NCBI RefSeq assembly: GCF_004514475.2
Contig: NZ_MYFO02000004.1
Coordinates: 186,001-250,000 of the forward strand
Source of the DNA: Paenibacillus athensensis
GTDB lineage: Bacteria > Bacillota > Bacilli > Paenibacillales > NBRC-103111
Reading direction: 5' to 3'
DNA length: 64,000 nt
Shown: positions 9,115 through 17,292 of the stretch, one piece after another
Layout: the number at the start of each line of letters is the position of its first letter
How positions within the stretch are numbered: the stretch's first letter is position 1
Notes under the pieces: generated by a model
Told to the model about the DNA's origin: nothing
What the model saw: only the letters and a program-made list of their open reading frames with translations
Databases searched by the model: none
Translations under genes and position numbers: made by a program

Positions 9115-9700
9115 CGCCGATTCCCTCCCATACGAGCTGCAGGCGCAGGTCCAGCTGTCCGGCGAGCTGCTCTGCGTCTTCAGATGCGGGCGCGAGCAGC
9201 AGCGTTTGATAGAAGACGGCAGCCAGCACGGAAGCGCCTGCCCGAAGGTCGAGCCCGGCGCGAACGTTGCCGCGCGCTTGCGCCTCTTCGAGCAGCTCGG
9301 CCAGATGCGCTTCGAATATATTCATATTCGTCGAGCCTTCTGGCGCCGCGGAAGCGGAAGAAGCCGCTTTCAGCGTCTCAAGCAGCGTCAGCCTCAGCAG
9401 CTGGTTATGCTGCACATAGATATGCAGCAGCTCGCGCAGCATCAGCGTGAGGCGCTCCTTGAGGCCGAGACCGCGATGCGCGGCGGCGATCCCGCGCAGC
9501 TTCTCGGCGTAGGCGTCGGCAAGGTGCAGCAGCACCTGCTCTTTTTTGGCAAAATAGTTGAAAAACGTCCCTTTGGCGATCCCGCAAGCGGCGGTGATTT
9601 CATCGACCGTGACGCGGTCAAAGCCCTTGAGCTTGAACAGCTCGACGGCTTGGCGGACGATGCGCGCCCGGGTGTCCTGTTTTTTGGTTTCTCTGAGCAT
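9107..9700 (-). CDS. TetR/AcrR family transcriptional regulator
   Basis: A 197-residue protein with an N-terminal TetR helix-turn-helix (VDEITAACGIAKGTFFNYFAKKEQVL, about residues 31-56) and an all-helical ligand/dimer domain. It overlaps the glycerophosphodiesterase gene by 8 bases and lies downstream of the DrrAB-like exporter genes on the same strand. It may regulate either. A nested ATGAC-N4-GTCAT palindrome sits 44 bases before its start and is a plausible operator. The effector is unknown. Confidence 0.9.
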   Translation of the reverse strand: MLRETKKQDTRARIVRQAVELFKLKGFDRVTVDEITAACGIAKGTFFNYFAKKEQVLLHLADAYAEKLRGIAAAHRGLGLKERLTLMLRELLHIYVQHNQLLRLTLLETLKAASSASAAPEGSTNMNIFEAHLAELLEEAQARGNVRAGLDLRAGASVLAAVFYQTLLLAPASEDAEQLAGQLDLRLQLVWEGIGDA

Positions 9701-9737
9701 AACGGCGGCTCCTTTGCGAACAAAGTTGGCTACGTGT

Positions 9738-9775
9738 AAAAAAAATGACCGCAGTCATAAATGACTGCGGTCATT
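9738..9775 (-). terminator. Terminator hairpin built from two ATGAC-N4-GTCAT palindromes
   Basis: Bases 9744-9775 are two 14/15-bp inverted copies (ATGACCGCAGTCAT and ATGACTGCGGTCAT) separated by AA. On the minus strand the hairpin is followed by eight T residues, so it would terminate the ABC permease transcript. Each arm is itself a quasi-palindrome of the type bound by TetR dimers, and the tetR start is 44 bases downstream. Confidence 0.8.
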
Positions 9776-9842
9776 ATAGCTCCTGCGGAGCTGGTTTGGC
9801 AAACTTATCTTCCGGCACAGCGTTTCAGTGCGCATTGCCTAC

Positions 9843-10658
9843 CTATGTCCGGCGCATATACGCCCGCACCGTCAGCGGGGCAAAGATGGCGACAATCGCC
9901 GCGGCGCTGATCAGCGAAAGGCTGAACTCGCTGCCGATTGTTCCGGTGTTGACAAGGTCGCGCACAGCGCTGACCAGGTGCGAAACCGGATTGAATTTGA
10001 CGAACCATTGCAGCCAATTGGGCATGGTGTCGACCGGCACGAATGCATTGGAAAGGAAGGTGAGCGGGAACAATACCATCATGGAAATGCCCTGCACGCT
10101 GGACGCGGTGCGCGCAATGACGCCGAAGAAGGCGAAAATCCAGCTGACGGCCCACGAGCAAGCAATCACCAGCAGTCCGGCAAAAACCACATAGCCGAAG
10201 CCGCCGTCCGGGCGGAAGCCCATCAGGAAGCCCATGACAAACGTCAGCACCGTGGCAATCGTGTAGCGGATCGTATCGGCCAGCAGCGCGCCGGCCAGCG
10301 GGGCGATCCGGGCAATCGGCAGCGACTTGAAGCGGTCGAAGACGCCCTTATCCATGTCCTCGCGCAGCTGGACGCCGGTGACGATCGACGTGCCGATAAC
10401 GGTTTGCACGAGAATGCCGGGAATGATGATCGGCAAATAGCTGCTCACATCGCCTGCAATCGCGCCGCCAAAAATATACGTAAACATCAAGGTAAACAAA
10501 ATCGGCTGCAGCGTGACGTCGAACAGCTGCTCCGGCGTGCGGCGAATTTTCAGCAGACCGCGCAGCGCCATCGTCAGCGAGTTGCGCAGCGTTTGAGCAA
10601 AGCTGGCGCGATTTTTCAGCGGTCGGTTCAGTTGAGATTGTACGGCTGCCTGATTCAT
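9843..10658 (-). CDS. ABC-2 type permease of DrrB-like exporter
   Basis: A 271-residue membrane protein with about six hydrophobic segments and the ABC-2 permease layout of daunorubicin-resistance type exporters (PILFTLMFTYIFGGAI; ending in a PVSHLVSAVRDL segment followed by a last membrane helix). It pairs with the ATPase encoded immediately upstream, whose stop overlaps its start by 4 bases. Together they probably export a hydrophobic drug or lipid-like compound. A terminator hairpin follows 68 bases downstream. Confidence 0.9.
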   Translation of the reverse strand: MNQAAVQSQLNRPLKNRASFAQTLRNSLTMALRGLLKIRRTPEQLFDVTLQPILFTLMFTYIFGGAIAGDVSSYLPIIIPGILVQTVIGTSIVTGVQLREDMDKGVFDRFKSLPIARIAPLAGALLADTIRYTIATVLTFVMGFLMGFRPDGGFGYVVFAGLLVIACSWAVSWIFAFFGVIARTASSVQGISMMVLFPLTFLSNAFVPVDTMPNWLQWFVKFNPVSHLVSAVRDLVNTGTIGSEFSLSLISAAAIVAIFAPLTVRAYMRRT

Positions 10659-11674
10659 GCTTGGGCTCCCTCCAGTAGTTGAGATGATGGTCGTTCCGTC
10701 TGGGCGTTGTCCGCGGCTTCATGTCCGGTAATGGTCAAAAAGACTTCATCCAGCGTCGGCTTCTGTACGCTGATTTCCGCCAGCCCGATCCCTTTGCCGC
10801 GCAAGGCGATCAGCAGATCGGTCACCTGATCAGGATTGGCCATTGGCGCGGTAATTTTGCTCGCTTCTGCGGAAGCGCTGGAGCGCACCTGCAGCACGCG
10901 TTCCACAATCTCGCGGGCGGCTGCGATATCGTCGGGCTTCTGCACGCGCAGATGGAGCGAGGAGGTGCCTACCGATCCCTTCAGCTCATCGACCGTCCCT
11001 TCAGCGACTACCCGGCCGCGGTCAATTACCGCTACGCGGTCGGCGAGCTGATCGGCTTCGTCGAGGTATTGCGTCGTGAGCAGCACGGTTGAGCCGGTCA
11101 CGACAAGTCGGCGGATCGTATCCCACATCTGCGAGCGCGTCCGCGGGTCCAGCCCGGTCGTCGGTTCATCGAGAAAAATCAGCGGGGGCTGAGCGATCAG
11201 GCTGGCTGCCAGATCAAGCCGTCGGCGCATCCCGCCGGAGAAATTTTTTAGCGGCCGCTTGGCCGCTTCGGTCAACCCGAACTCCTCCAGCAGCTCTTCG
11301 GCTTTGCGCTTGGATTCGGCGCGTCCAAGGCCGAGCAAACGGGAGAAAATAATCAGATTTTCCGTCGCGCTAAGCGACTCGTCGACCGAGGCGTATTGTC
11401 CGGTCACCCCGATCAATTGCCGGACCACATGCGATTCCTTTGTCACATCGCGTCCGAAGATGCGGGCTTCGCCGCCATCCATGCGCAGCAGCGTCGCGAG
11501 CATGCGAATCGTCGTCGTTTTGCCGGCGCCGTTGGGGCCAAGCACCCCGTAGATCGTGCCGGCGCGCACGTTCAGGTCCACGCCGTCGACAGCGCGATGG
11601 CTGCCGAACGTTTTGACCAATCCGCGGGCTTCCACCGCCCACTCGCTGGAGCTTGCTTGTTTTGTCATTGTCAT
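10655..11674 (-). CDS. ABC transporter ATP-binding protein, DrrA-like
   Basis: A 339-residue ATPase with Walker A GPNGAGKTT (residues 46-54), ABC signature NFSGGMRRRLDLA (about 144-156), Walker B LIFLDEPTTGLD (165-176) and a switch His region (TTQYLDEAD). The C-terminal extension of about 100 residues is typical of DrrA-type drug exporters. A strong AAGGAGAGAG site precedes the start. The gene is coupled to the permease by a 4-base overlap. Substrate unknown; the downstream TetR may sense it. Confidence 0.92.
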   Translation of the reverse strand: MTMTKQASSSEWAVEARGLVKTFGSHRAVDGVDLNVRAGTIYGVLGPNGAGKTTTIRMLATLLRMDGGEARIFGRDVTKESHVVRQLIGVTGQYASVDESLSATENLIIFSRLLGLGRAESKRKAEELLEEFGLTEAAKRPLKNFSGGMRRRLDLAASLIAQPPLIFLDEPTTGLDPRTRSQMWDTIRRLVVTGSTVLLTTQYLDEADQLADRVAVIDRGRVVAEGTVDELKGSVGTSSLHLRVQKPDDIAAAREIVERVLQVRSSASAEASKITAPMANPDQVTDLLIALRGKGIGLAEISVQKPTLDEVFLTITGHEAADNAQTERPSSQLLEGAQA

Positions 11675-11918
11675 TTCGCTCTCTCCTTAACAAAAGGTTA
11701 TGGGAATACAATAGACTGCAAATTTAAACTGAATATAAACGGTCTCGTGATTTCTGCCTGATTGCATTATAAAATGTTTCCCCCACCCGCTTACACCTGC
11801 CGAAGAAGGGTGTGCGCCTCGGTCTGCAGACGTAGAGTTGTCTGCACGATCTCCGATGCAATGAGGCAGAGGAGCGGTAGAGGCAAGCAGACGGCTATTT
11901 GGAATTCGTTTTCCGCCA

Positions 11919-11947
11919 TTGCAAAAGAAAAATAATTCGGATATTAT
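11919..11947 (+). promoter_or_regulatory. Promoter for the TrxB-like gene; gene-free stretch 11675-12068
   Basis: TTGCAA (11919-11924) and TATTAT (11942-11947) are separated by 17 bases. A near-perfect AT-rich palindrome, AGATATAATATATCT at 11948-11962, directly follows and could be an operator at the transcription start. The rest of this 394-base divergent region holds no supported gene; the exporter promoter must lie in its left part but no clear box is seen. Confidence 0.55.
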
Positions 11948-12068
11948 AGATATAATATATCTTTAATTGCTTTGATTAATGTGAGGATATCGTGCAGGCG
12001 ATTGAATCGCGGGAATGCAGACCATTTGGGTATTTTTCAAGATATTACAGACATTTGGAGGTTGTAAA

Positions 12069-12986
12069 ATGACAGAGCAACTCGTTGACGTGGCGATTGT
12101 TGGCGGTGGTCCGGCTGGATTGAGCGCGGCACTGGTGTTGGGGCGGGCGAGGAAGCGGGTGGCGATGGTCGATGAAGCGAGGCCCCGCAATGCCGTCACT
12201 CACGCAGTGCACGGGTTTCTCACCCGAGACGGAGTCAGCCCTGCGGAATTTCGTCGTCTGGCCCATGAAGAGCTTGCCGCCTATCCTTCGGTGAGCCTGA
12301 CCGAAGATACCGTCGTATCGGTCCAAGGCGCGGACGGCCGCTTCGAGCTGACGACTGCAAGGGGCAGTAAGCTGATCAGCCGGAAAATTCTGTTTGCCAC
12401 CGGCATGAAAGACAAGCCCTTGCGTATTCCCGGCTTGGCGGAGACGTATGGCACAAGCGCCTTTGTATGCCCGTATTGCGACGGGTGGGAGCTGCGCGAC
12501 CAGCGGCTGGTTGTGATCCAACAAGGAGCTGAGCTGCTGCACTTTGCTCCGTTAATCGCGGGATGGACGAGCGATTTTGTTGTTTGTACGAATGGGCCGG
12601 ACGGCTTGAGCGAGGAGCAGCGCGCCGAGCTGCGCGAGCATCGGGTCGTGTGGCATGAATCGCCGATTCGCCGCATTGAATCCGCGGACGGCATCGTGCG
12701 GCAGGTCGTGCTGGAGGACGGTACGGCGCTTGCGTGCCGGGGCATCTTTTTCAAGCCGGAGCTGGTCTGCGGATCGGAGCTGCCGGCAGCACTCGGCTGC
12801 CGCTTGACGGAGGCGGGAGCCGTCGTGGTTGATGAATTCGGCAAAACGAACGTGCCGGGCGTCTACAGCGCCGGAGATGCGGCGTCGCGGATGTATCAGG
12901 CGGTCGCGGCTGCAGCTATGGGCGCGTTTGCCGCTGCCGCGATGAACAATGAGATGAATCTGGAAGCGTGGGTGAACCGCAAATAA
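12069..12986 (+). CDS. Thioredoxin-reductase-like FAD-dependent disulfide oxidoreductase
   Basis: A 305-residue flavoprotein. The FAD dinucleotide motif GGGPAGLSAA lies at residues 12-21, a CPYC redox pair at 134-137 in the position of the TrxB active site, and the C-terminal FAD motif GVYSAGDAAS near 264-273. The second Rossmann motif, which binds NADPH in TrxB, is degenerate (VVIQQGAELL instead of GGGxSA). The active-site sequence resembles GliT-type TrxB-like oxidases more than housekeeping TrxB, so it may oxidise a small dithiol or use another electron partner. ATG 12069 follows GGAGGTTG; an upstream in-frame ATG lacks a site. Confidence 0.82.
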   Translation: MTEQLVDVAIVGGGPAGLSAALVLGRARKRVAMVDEARPRNAVTHAVHGFLTRDGVSPAEFRRLAHEELAAYPSVSLTEDTVVSVQGADGRFELTTARGSKLISRKILFATGMKDKPLRIPGLAETYGTSAFVCPYCDGWELRDQRLVVIQQGAELLHFAPLIAGWTSDFVVCTNGPDGLSEEQRAELREHRVVWHESPIRRIESADGIVRQVVLEDGTALACRGIFFKPELVCGSELPAALGCRLTEAGAVVVDEFGKTNVPGVYSAGDAASRMYQAVAAAAMGAFAAAAMNNEMNLEAWVNRK

Positions 12987-13029
12987 GCCACACTAAGGTT
13001 TTTTTTCAACGTCGAGGTTTGATTTTCCG

Positions 13030-13998
13030 CTATGAGGGAGTACGCTCCTGCTTCCCTGCTTCGCCGGACCCGGGAGCAAGCAGCTCATAGGAACGCAGCC
13101 GCTTGTTGTAATCCGCAGTCATGGTCACAAGCAAAAATTCATGCACCTCATACATTATCGCCATCTGCTGAAGACGGGATTGAATCGATTCGGCAGTACC
13201 GACGAGCAGCTTGGGTGCTCCAGTCATCGTTTCCTCTGACGATTTGGCGTTTGCAGCCGGCCACCCACCGGCTTGCGCCAGCTGCCGGGCTTCTTCATCC
13301 GTTTCGGCACAAACGGCGCCGATCGCAACGATGGTCCGCGGCTTGGGACAAAGCGGCGACGGGACGAAGGCTTCCCGGTATCCGCGCAGCGTCTCGGCTG
13401 GGTCCGTATCGCTCATAAACTGTCCGAATACGTAGCCCATGCCAAAGGCTGCTGCATATTCCGCGCTTTTTTTATTCGTGCCGAGCAGCCAAATGTCAGG
13501 CTGAATGGCCGGCTGCGGTCGGGCGATGACCGATTCATTGTCATACGTATATGTATCTTGCAGCAGGCGAGCGATATCCTGCAACTTATCGGGCATTTGT
13601 CCAACATGGGCTAAAAAATTCCCGCTCAGCGCCATACTGGCGTGCGCATTGCCCCCAGGCGCGCGGCCCAGGCCCAAATCGATCCGGCCGGGATACAGGG
13701 CCGCCAGCAGCCGGAAAGACTCAGCTACCTTCAGCGGCGAATAATGCGGCAGCAGCACCGCTCCCGAGCCGATGCGAATGCGCCTGGTGTGGGCCCCGAC
13801 ATGGGCAAGCAGCACCTCCGGCGCCGGGCAAGCCAGCCCTGGCATCGCATGATGCTCGGCGATCCAATAACGCGAATACCCGAACCGTTCCGCAGCTTGG
13901 GCCAGCTCGACTGCGCGAGCCAAAGCGGCTGTATCGTCTGCACTCTCCCACACGGGGACCAGATCCAGCACGCTAAGCTTTAAGGGGATGGTGTTCAT
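13030..13998 (-). CDS. LLM-class (luciferase-like) flavin-dependent oxidoreductase
   Basis: A 322-residue TIM-barrel protein of the bacterial luciferase superfamily, MsnO8/YceB-like group: N-terminal LSVLDLVPV, AERFGYSRYWIAEHHAMPGLACPAPEV, IRIGSGAVLLPHYSPLKVAESF and GRIDLGLGRAPGG are characteristic FMN/F420-binding segments. It would catalyse a flavin-dependent monooxygenation or reduction of an unknown substrate. AGGAGCT lies 8 bases before ATG 13998. It converges with the TrxB-like gene, leaving 43 bases between stops, in which no terminator is evident. Confidence 0.88.
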   Translation of the reverse strand: MNTIPLKLSVLDLVPVWESADDTAALARAVELAQAAERFGYSRYWIAEHHAMPGLACPAPEVLLAHVGAHTRRIRIGSGAVLLPHYSPLKVAESFRLLAALYPGRIDLGLGRAPGGNAHASMALSGNFLAHVGQMPDKLQDIARLLQDTYTYDNESVIARPQPAIQPDIWLLGTNKKSAEYAAAFGMGYVFGQFMSDTDPAETLRGYREAFVPSPLCPKPRTIVAIGAVCAETDEEARQLAQAGGWPAANAKSSEETMTGAPKLLVGTAESIQSRLQQMAIMYEVHEFLLVTMTADYNKRLRSYELLAPGSGEAGKQERTPS

Positions 13999-14061
13999 AA
14001 TCAGCAGCTCCTGTCCGGGCGAATTCCTGTCAGCCCGCTTGGTCAGCGGGTATCTGCTTTC

Positions 14062-14090
14062 ATCTTATTCCGATTCCCCTATGTTTGCAA
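14062..14090 (-). promoter_or_regulatory. Candidate promoter of the luciferase-like oxidoreductase gene
   Basis: Read on the minus strand, TTGCAA (14085-14090) and TAAGAT (14062-14067) are 17 bases apart, about 64 bases upstream of the start. A CCCGCT/AGCGGG hairpin near 14035-14050 lies in the leader. Confidence 0.42.
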
Positions 14091-14116
14091 AATTGCGTTC
14101 ATGGTATATTGGATAC

Positions 14117-14704
14117 AGCAGAAACGGCACCTTTTTTTATTGGAGCAACATGTATGTACATCAGATTAAGGAAGGCGGCAATTACAGCAAGCTGAAGAAA
14201 TGCGTCACGATCAACATCCTTAACTTCACCATCTTGCCCAATGAGCGTTATCATAACGTTTTCCATTTACGCGAAGATCACAGCGGCATAACGTTAATCG
14301 ATGATATTGAAATACACATCATGGAACTGTCAAAGCTGAATGAACACATCATACCCAATGAAGGCGGTCTGCTTAACTGGCTGCTATTCCTGAAAAGCGA
14401 AGATACAACCAACTGGGAGGTGTTGAAGGTGAACGAACCAACATTGGGAAAAGCAATGACCGCATTGGAATATCTAAGCCAAGATGCAGAAGCACGCCGC
14501 ATGTACGAGATGAGACAAAAAGCGCTGCATGATGAAGCCTCTATGTTGGAGGGGGCTAGGGCCGAAGGCGAGTCTATTGGTCGCTCTAAAGAGAAACTAG
14601 AAGTTGCCCAGAATATGCTGGATAAGGGCATGGACGTTACAACTATAGCAGAACTAACAGGACTTTCCTCTGAGAAACTGGTTAATCTGAAACGAACACA
14701 TTGA
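14117..14704 (+). pseudogene. Truncated Rpn-family nuclease/putative transposase relic
   Basis: The frame codes the C-terminal two thirds of an Rpn (PD-(D/E)XK recombination-promoting nuclease) protein: FFYWSNMYVHQIKEG, ITINILNFTILP, FHLREDHSG and a DIEIHIMELSKL segment, followed by a helical C-terminus with the family's GxSxEKLVNLK ending. Roughly the first 90 residues, which carry the catalytic acid residues, are missing; homology begins near 14128 and the sequence upstream reads through without similarity. AT content and codon use differ from neighbours, suggesting acquisition from elsewhere. It could still yield a fragment but not an active nuclease. Confidence 0.75.
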
Positions 14705-14712
14705 ATGCTTTA

Positions 14713-14747
14713 GGCTGCGGAAGAATGGCTCTCCGTAGCCTTTGTTT
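14713..14747 (+). terminator. Terminator after the Rpn relic
   Basis: GGCTGCGGA and TCCGTAGCC make a 9-bp stem with one G-T pair, followed by TTTGTTT. Confidence 0.7.
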
Positions 14748-14837
14748 GTATGGATAAATAGAGTGAGTGTGCATCAAATGTTGCTTTCGTTTGCTTCCTA
14801 GAACGGGACTAAGGTTCTATTTCTATTGTAAAAACGC

Positions 14838-14862
14838 AAAAAAAAACGGCATCTCTGCCGTT
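14838..14862 (-). terminator. Terminator of the tRNA-Ala transcript
   Basis: On the minus strand AAACGGCA and TGCCGTTT pair, with T residues continuing to 14838, starting 18 bases after the tRNA 3' end. Confidence 0.85.
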
Positions 14863-14879
14863 TCCTCGACATTCTATGA

Positions 14880-14952
14880 TGGAGAATAGGGGGCTCGAAC
14901 CCCTGACCTCATCGCTGCCAGCGATGCGCTCTCCCAGCTGAGCTAATTCCCC
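14880..14952 (-). tRNA. tRNA-Ala (anticodon GGC)
   Basis: A 73-base cloverleaf on the minus strand. The acceptor GGGGAAT pairs with ATTCTCC and contains the G3-U70 wobble pair that identifies alanine tRNA. The D arm begins AGCTCAGCTGGGAGAGC, the anticodon stem is CATCG/CGATG around loop CTGGCAG (anticodon GGC), and the T loop is GGTTCGAGCCC. Discriminator A is present; CCA is not encoded. It stands alone, with its own promoter and terminator. Confidence 0.96.
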
Positions 14953-14994
14953 GTATGCGGCGTTTTCGCTTTTCAGCGACTGCCGACTTTTTGA

Positions 14995-15023
14995 ATTATA
15001 CACGGTATCCAGTGTCAACGCAA
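14995..15023 (-). promoter_or_regulatory. Promoter of tRNA-Ala
   Basis: On the minus strand TTGCGT (15018-15023), a 17-base spacer and a perfect TATAAT (14995-15000) lie about 43 bases before the mature tRNA 5' end. Confidence 0.75.
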
Positions 15024-15213
15024 GTCCCTCTTTCAAAAAAAATCGGCTCCCCCTTCCCGCGTATCATGGATATGACAAATTTGTTGCAAACCCGAGGAAA
15101 GATTGTGTCCATGACCGGATTCATGCTACCCTAGAAGTCGATAAAAGCGTTTGATGCTGCATGGAATCGGGTAATTTAATTCGGGTAATTTTATAAGGAT
15201 GGAAGTGACCGGG

Positions 15214-15501
15214 ATGTCGGACAATTTATTATACTGGATTTTCCTGGGACTGTCGTTTGCGCTGCCGTTTGCGCTGGGGATTTGGCTGATGCGCGCGACG
15301 AAAAGGATGCAGCTGGCATTCTGGCTGTCGACGGCGCTGAACGTGGTGTTGACGGTGGCGGTGGCGCTGTGGTGGGATGCCGTGAACACGGACTCGTTCC
15401 GAACGATGTTCGGGATCTTTTTCCTTGTGATCTCGGCCGTTAATTTGGTCGTATTGGAGTTTTTTGCCCTGTTCAGCATCCGTAACAAGTCGGATACGTA
15501 A
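15214..15501 (+). CDS. Small three-helix membrane protein, function unknown
   Basis: About 95 residues with three hydrophobic segments (YWIFLGLSFALPFALGIWLM; FWLSTALNVVLTVAVALWW; MFGIFFLVISAVNLVVLEFF) and short charged loops. ATG 15214 follows GGAAGTG at good spacing; an ATG at 15199 has its only Shine-Dalgarno-like bases overlapping the start. The VanZ-like gene begins 14 bases after the stop with GGAG in between, so the two are an operon. No family is recognised. Confidence 0.75.
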   Translation: MSDNLLYWIFLGLSFALPFALGIWLMRATKRMQLAFWLSTALNVVLTVAVALWWDAVNTDSFRTMFGIFFLVISAVNLVVLEFFALFSIRNKSDT

Positions 15502-15515
15502 AGGAGAAGCTGCCG

Positions 15516-16064
15516 ATGAACGAAAGTGACGCATGGGCGCGCAGAGATCGGACGGGCGGGTCGTTTGCGCCGCCGGGCTTTTACGTTGCCGCAGCTGCGG
15601 CTTTGGGCTGGATGGCGCTGATTTTTGTCAAATCGGCACAATCGTATTCCGAGCAAAGCCTGTTGCCGTTATTTGCCCAGTGGTTTAGTCAGGAACAGCT
15701 CATGCGCTGGCTGCCGCATCTGGAGTTTAACTATGACGGCGGCTTGGTGAGCTTCCGCGATCCGTATGGATTTCTGGAGTTTTTTGTGCGAAAAGGCGGC
15801 CATGTCACGGAGTTTACCATCCTGACCCTGCTGTGGGCTGTGGCGCTGCTGCTTAAGCCGCTGTCTGCCCGCTGGGCGCTGCCTGCGGCCGGCCTGATCG
15901 CGCTGGCTTACGCCGCATCGGATGAGTGGCACCAGACGTTCGTGCCGGAGCGCACCGGCCATGCGATCGACGTGGCGGTCGACGCGTTAGGCGTGTTGCT
16001 GGCGCTGCTGCTGGTTGCGGTGGTGCGCGGTACAGTGCGGCGGCGCAGGCGCAAGCAACGCTAA
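15516..16064 (+). CDS. VanZ-like family membrane protein
   Basis: A 182-residue protein with about four membrane segments and the VanZ hallmarks: FVRKGGHVTEFTILTLL in the centre and SDEWHQTFVPERTGHAIDVAVDALG near the C-terminus, with conserved His, Asp, Glu and Arg facing one side. VanZ relatives confer low-level teicoplanin resistance in some hosts, but most are uncharacterised. The Arg-rich tail (RRRRRK) is cytoplasmic. It follows a small membrane protein gene in an apparent operon. Confidence 0.88.
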   Translation: MNESDAWARRDRTGGSFAPPGFYVAAAAALGWMALIFVKSAQSYSEQSLLPLFAQWFSQEQLMRWLPHLEFNYDGGLVSFRDPYGFLEFFVRKGGHVTEFTILTLLWAVALLLKPLSARWALPAAGLIALAYAASDEWHQTFVPERTGHAIDVAVDALGVLLALLLVAVVRGTVRRRRRKQR

Positions 16065-16163
16065 AGAGGCAAAAACGAGTTCACGGCGTTTCACATAATT
16101 GGCGGATAAGCCGGGTATACTTTTCTGCAAGACTGTTTGTTTGCAGGGAGGTTTCATAGCACC

Positions 16164-16556
16164 ATGAACAAGGTGGATAAAGCGGAATTCGTGCGCATGA
16201 CGGAACGAAACGATGTGGCGTGCGCGGATGTGGAAGTACAGCTTGCCGGCAGCGATGAGGTGCTGTTGGCGGAGTTTACTTCGTCGCGCGATCAGGCGTT
16301 GATTTTAAGCCACATTTATCGGAAGGAAACGCTTGCAGATGTGGATTGGTACGACAACAATTTGCATCGGGCGTTTGAGGACGTGTCGGGAGAGCTGCTG
16401 CACAACGTTGCCGGTGAAGATGGCCGGGAAGCGTTGGCCAAGCAAATTCTGGCCTTTGGTACGGTGAAGGAGGAGCTGAGGGAGCATTTTCAGCTGCTGC
16501 GGCGGGCGTCCCTGTTCGGGACGGGGGATGCGGACGATCCCCCAATGGTGCATTAA
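16164..16556 (+). CDS. Hypothetical soluble protein, 130 residues
   Basis: No recognised family. The protein is acidic and mostly helical in appearance, with a central stretch RDQALILSHIYRKETLADVDWYDNN and no membrane segment or signal peptide. GGGAGG lies 11 bases before ATG 16164, which supports expression. It converges with a small membrane-protein gene; the stops are 4 bases apart. Codon use matches its neighbours. Confidence 0.7.
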   Translation: MNKVDKAEFVRMTERNDVACADVEVQLAGSDEVLLAEFTSSRDQALILSHIYRKETLADVDWYDNNLHRAFEDVSGELLHNVAGEDGREALAKQILAFGTVKEELREHFQLLRRASLFGTGDADDPPMVH

Positions 16557-16560
16557 ACGG

Positions 16561-16821
16561 TTACTTCCGGCGCGGCTGCTGCCCAAAGCGCTGCTCCATC
16601 GACTGCCAGCGCGCATTGGCGATAAAAAAGCCGACGACCGCGAACAGCAGCAGACGTACCGGAACCCAACCCCAGTAGGTGGCGCCTTGGGAAACGCGCT
16701 CAATGATGCTGAATAAAAGCGTCAGGCCAAGGCTGACTGGGAGGATGCCAAAAAGCAGCAAATATTTCGATCTGCCGAGCTGCTTTCTTTTGTGCCAAAG
16801 GGCTTGTTGCTTGTCATTCAT
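16561..16821 (-). CDS. Small two-helix membrane protein, function unknown
   Basis: An 86-residue protein with a basic N-terminus (LWHKRKQLGRSK), two membrane segments (about residues 20-38 and 50-68) and a basic tail. ATG 16821 follows AAAGGAGA at 7-8 bases; a farther in-frame start has no site. A promoter-like TTGGAG-17-TATAAT lies upstream. No family recognised; the layout resembles many small Bacillus integral membrane proteins. Confidence 0.75.
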   Translation of the reverse strand: MNDKQQALWHKRKQLGRSKYLLLFGILPVSLGLTLLFSIIERVSQGATYWGWVPVRLLLFAVVGFFIANARWQSMEQRFGQQPRRK

Positions 16822-16865
16822 GCAAAGTCTCCTTTTCGTGCGTTCCGATTCTTCTCGCAATTTTG

Positions 16866-16894
16866 ATTATACACGAATCCAGATTCTCCTCCAA
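16866..16894 (-). promoter_or_regulatory. Candidate promoter of the small membrane protein gene
   Basis: On the minus strand TTGGAG (16889-16894), exactly 17 bases, then TATAAT (16866-16871), about 45 bases upstream of ATG 16821. Confidence 0.55.
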
Positions 16895-16929
16895 ACCGTA
16901 TATTTCTTAGAGTAGGGAGGCGTAAAGAA

Positions 16930-17292
16930 ATGGCTCGAATCATGATCGTAGACGATACTCCGTTGATGAGAACGTTAATTAACGCTATTGTGACCGAACA
17001 CGGTCACGAGGTGGTCGGCATGGCCGCGAATGGCAAGGAGGCGGTGTCGCGATATCCGGAGGCTCGGCCCGATCTGGTCATTATGGACGTATCCATGCCG
17101 GAGATGGACGGACTGCAGGCGTTGACCAAGCTGCTGGAAATCGATCCGCAGGCTAAAGTGGTGATGTGTTCCACCTTTGCCCAGCAGCGCTTCGTCATCG
17201 AAGCGATTGAGCTGGGGGCCAAGGATTTTGTCGTGAAGCCATTCAGCGCGCTGCGGGTGACGGAAGCGATCGACCACGTGTTGAACCGTTAG
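16930..17292 (+). CDS. Stand-alone CheY-like response regulator
   Basis: A 120-residue receiver domain with no output domain. Acid pocket D8-D9, phospho-acceptor D53 (LVIMDVSMPEMDG), switch S81/T82 and K103 (FVVKPF) are all present, so it should be phosphorylatable. The sequence resembles chemotaxis CheY of Gram-positive bacteria. No histidine kinase or che genes flank it. GGGAGG lies 8 bases before the ATG. A chemoreceptor gene lies 37 kb away in the window, but linkage is not implied. Confidence 0.88.
   Translation: MARIMIVDDTPLMRTLINAIVTEHGHEVVGMAANGKEAVSRYPEARPDLVIMDVSMPEMDGLQALTKLLEIDPQAKVVMCSTFAQQRFVIEAIELGAKDFVVKPFSALRVTEAIDHVLNR

Noticed and set aside
16930-17292. Link between the lone CheY and the chemoreceptor gene at 54475-56181
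   Set aside because: The genes are 37 kb apart with no other che genes; shared pathway is possible but not shown by the sequence.
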